Below, one piece after another: positions 63,331 to 64,000 of a stretch of DNA of 64,000 nt. The translations under genes and the position numbers were made by a program. The notes under the pieces are model-generated. The model was not told the origin of the DNA. It searched no databases and saw nothing but the letters and a program-made list of their open reading frames with translations. The stretch comes from Pegoplata infirma (lineage: Eukaryota; Arthropoda; Insecta; Diptera; Anthomyiidae): positions 135,125,182 to 135,189,181 of the forward strand of contig OY992539.1 in the NCBI GenBank assembly GCA_963921195.1, in the 5' to 3' direction. Numbering within the stretch: the stretch's first letter is position 1; each line of letters opens with the position of its first letter.

Positions 63331-63470
63331 AATAGTAGTTCGATTTTGAAAATTTAATTAAGAACCTGTACGGTTGAAAGTTTGTCAGCTTTGCGATTTC
63401 CTAAAAGGTTCATGTGCCGTATTTGAAAAAAATCTGGAAAATCGAATGGAGCTAACAATAAGTTTATCCA
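63331..63470. other. Short spacer, no feature
   Basis: No element or gene signal is seen between the preceding block and the final foldback. Confidence 0.4.
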
Positions 63471-63473
63471 TTA

Positions 63474-63996
63474 CACTAGTTAAAAAAAAAAATAAAAAAT
63501 AAATTCTGATCCACCACATTTTGCATTGATTTTTCATGTAAAACCTTACGCAGAATTAGAAAATGAAGTTCCAAAATTTTTAAGTAGAATAGTTTTTAAA
63601 ATATTGCTAACTTTTTAAAGTTTTTAAACTCTATTAAAAATTTCAGAAATAAAAGTTTTAAAATTTATTTCTCTCTTTACAGATCAATTCTGATCTATAG
63701 AGAAGAAAATAGCTTCTAAACGATAATTAGAATAAAAAATGTTGTATGAAAAATTGATAAATCATTAATATACCTTTAATTTAAAACCAAAAAGAATGAA
63801 ATCCCGTGATTTGATCCGCAGATATTTTTATTTAAGTAAAACCACTTTTTTAGACAGTTGAAAATTTGAAAAGTTAGCAACATCTCGAAAACTGTTCTAC
63901 TTTTGAAAATTTGGACTTAATTTTTGGATTCAGCTCGAGATTTTACATGGAAAATAAATGCAAAATGTTGTGGATCAAAATCTCTGTAAACTAGTG
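63474..63996. mobile_element. CACTA-like foldback with TTA duplication
   Basis: The ends CACTAGTT and AACTAGTG are inverse. Behind them, GATCCACCACATTTTGCAT matches the inverse of ATGCAAAATGTTGTGGATC, with arms of about 100 bp. TTA flanks both sides (63471-63473 and 63997-63999). CACTA start plus 3-bp duplication is the textbook CACTA signature. It shares GGATTCAGC and AAACTGTTCTACTTTTGA with 36670-38553. Confidence 0.72.
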
Positions 63997-64000
63997 TTAT

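Overview
The window is strongly AT-rich animal DNA, almost certainly from a brachyceran fly of a higher-Diptera type. The evidence is dispersed elements carrying GGAC proto-microsatellites and a GGGTATAAAA end (mini-me/DINE-1-like), LOA/I-type LINE fragments, an irritans-type mariner, piggyBac and hAT debris, and one host exon with a Drosophila-like start context (AAAATG) and a GTAAGT donor. There is no prokaryotic gene organisation, rRNA, CRISPR or operon. The species cannot be named from the sequence.

Only one host gene is convincingly visible. A 17-codon first coding exon lies at 55875-55925 (+) and opens an intron that runs to the window end, at least 8 kb. Its peptide resembles the N terminus of Sec14-like/CRAL-TRIO proteins, but that identity is an inference. 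Possible but unproven exon-like islands lie at 9314-9550 and 62885-63330. Almost everything else is transposon-derived.

Layout. 1-9000: hairpin repeats, a CACTA-like foldback, a mini-me copy, MITEs and an interrupted ~140-bp satellite. 9557-12915: a 3.3-kb TCTATAGA minisatellite whose polarity flips. 13.3-15.4 kb: a mini-me copy split by a CACTCA MITE. 16.7-22.4 kb: a dead LINE, a broken mariner holding a hAT MITE, and a young 5'-truncated LINE. 22.6-28.0 kb: a hAT-like element with three further elements nested inside. 28.1-30.7 kb: a hAT MITE and a piggyBac deletion derivative. 31-43.6 kb: a second LINE copy, foldbacks, hAT elements and mini-me copies. 43750-47262: a Helitron on the minus strand carrying a ~105-copy 16-bp array. 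47.6-52.2 kb: a nest up to five levels deep. 52.6-55.5 kb: MITEs. 55.6-64 kb: the host exon and its TE-filled intron, with three tRNA-like sequences.

The most informative result is target-site bookkeeping. Nine hAT-type elements have perfect 8-bp duplications. Seven elements with CACTC/CACCC-type termini have 2-bp duplications. Six foldbacks have TTA or TAA duplications. Two short hairpins are flanked by TTAA. None of these elements encodes an intact enzyme here, so all visible copies would depend on enzymes supplied elsewhere. Several families carry internal minisatellites, which makes them the likely source of the window's tandem repeats.
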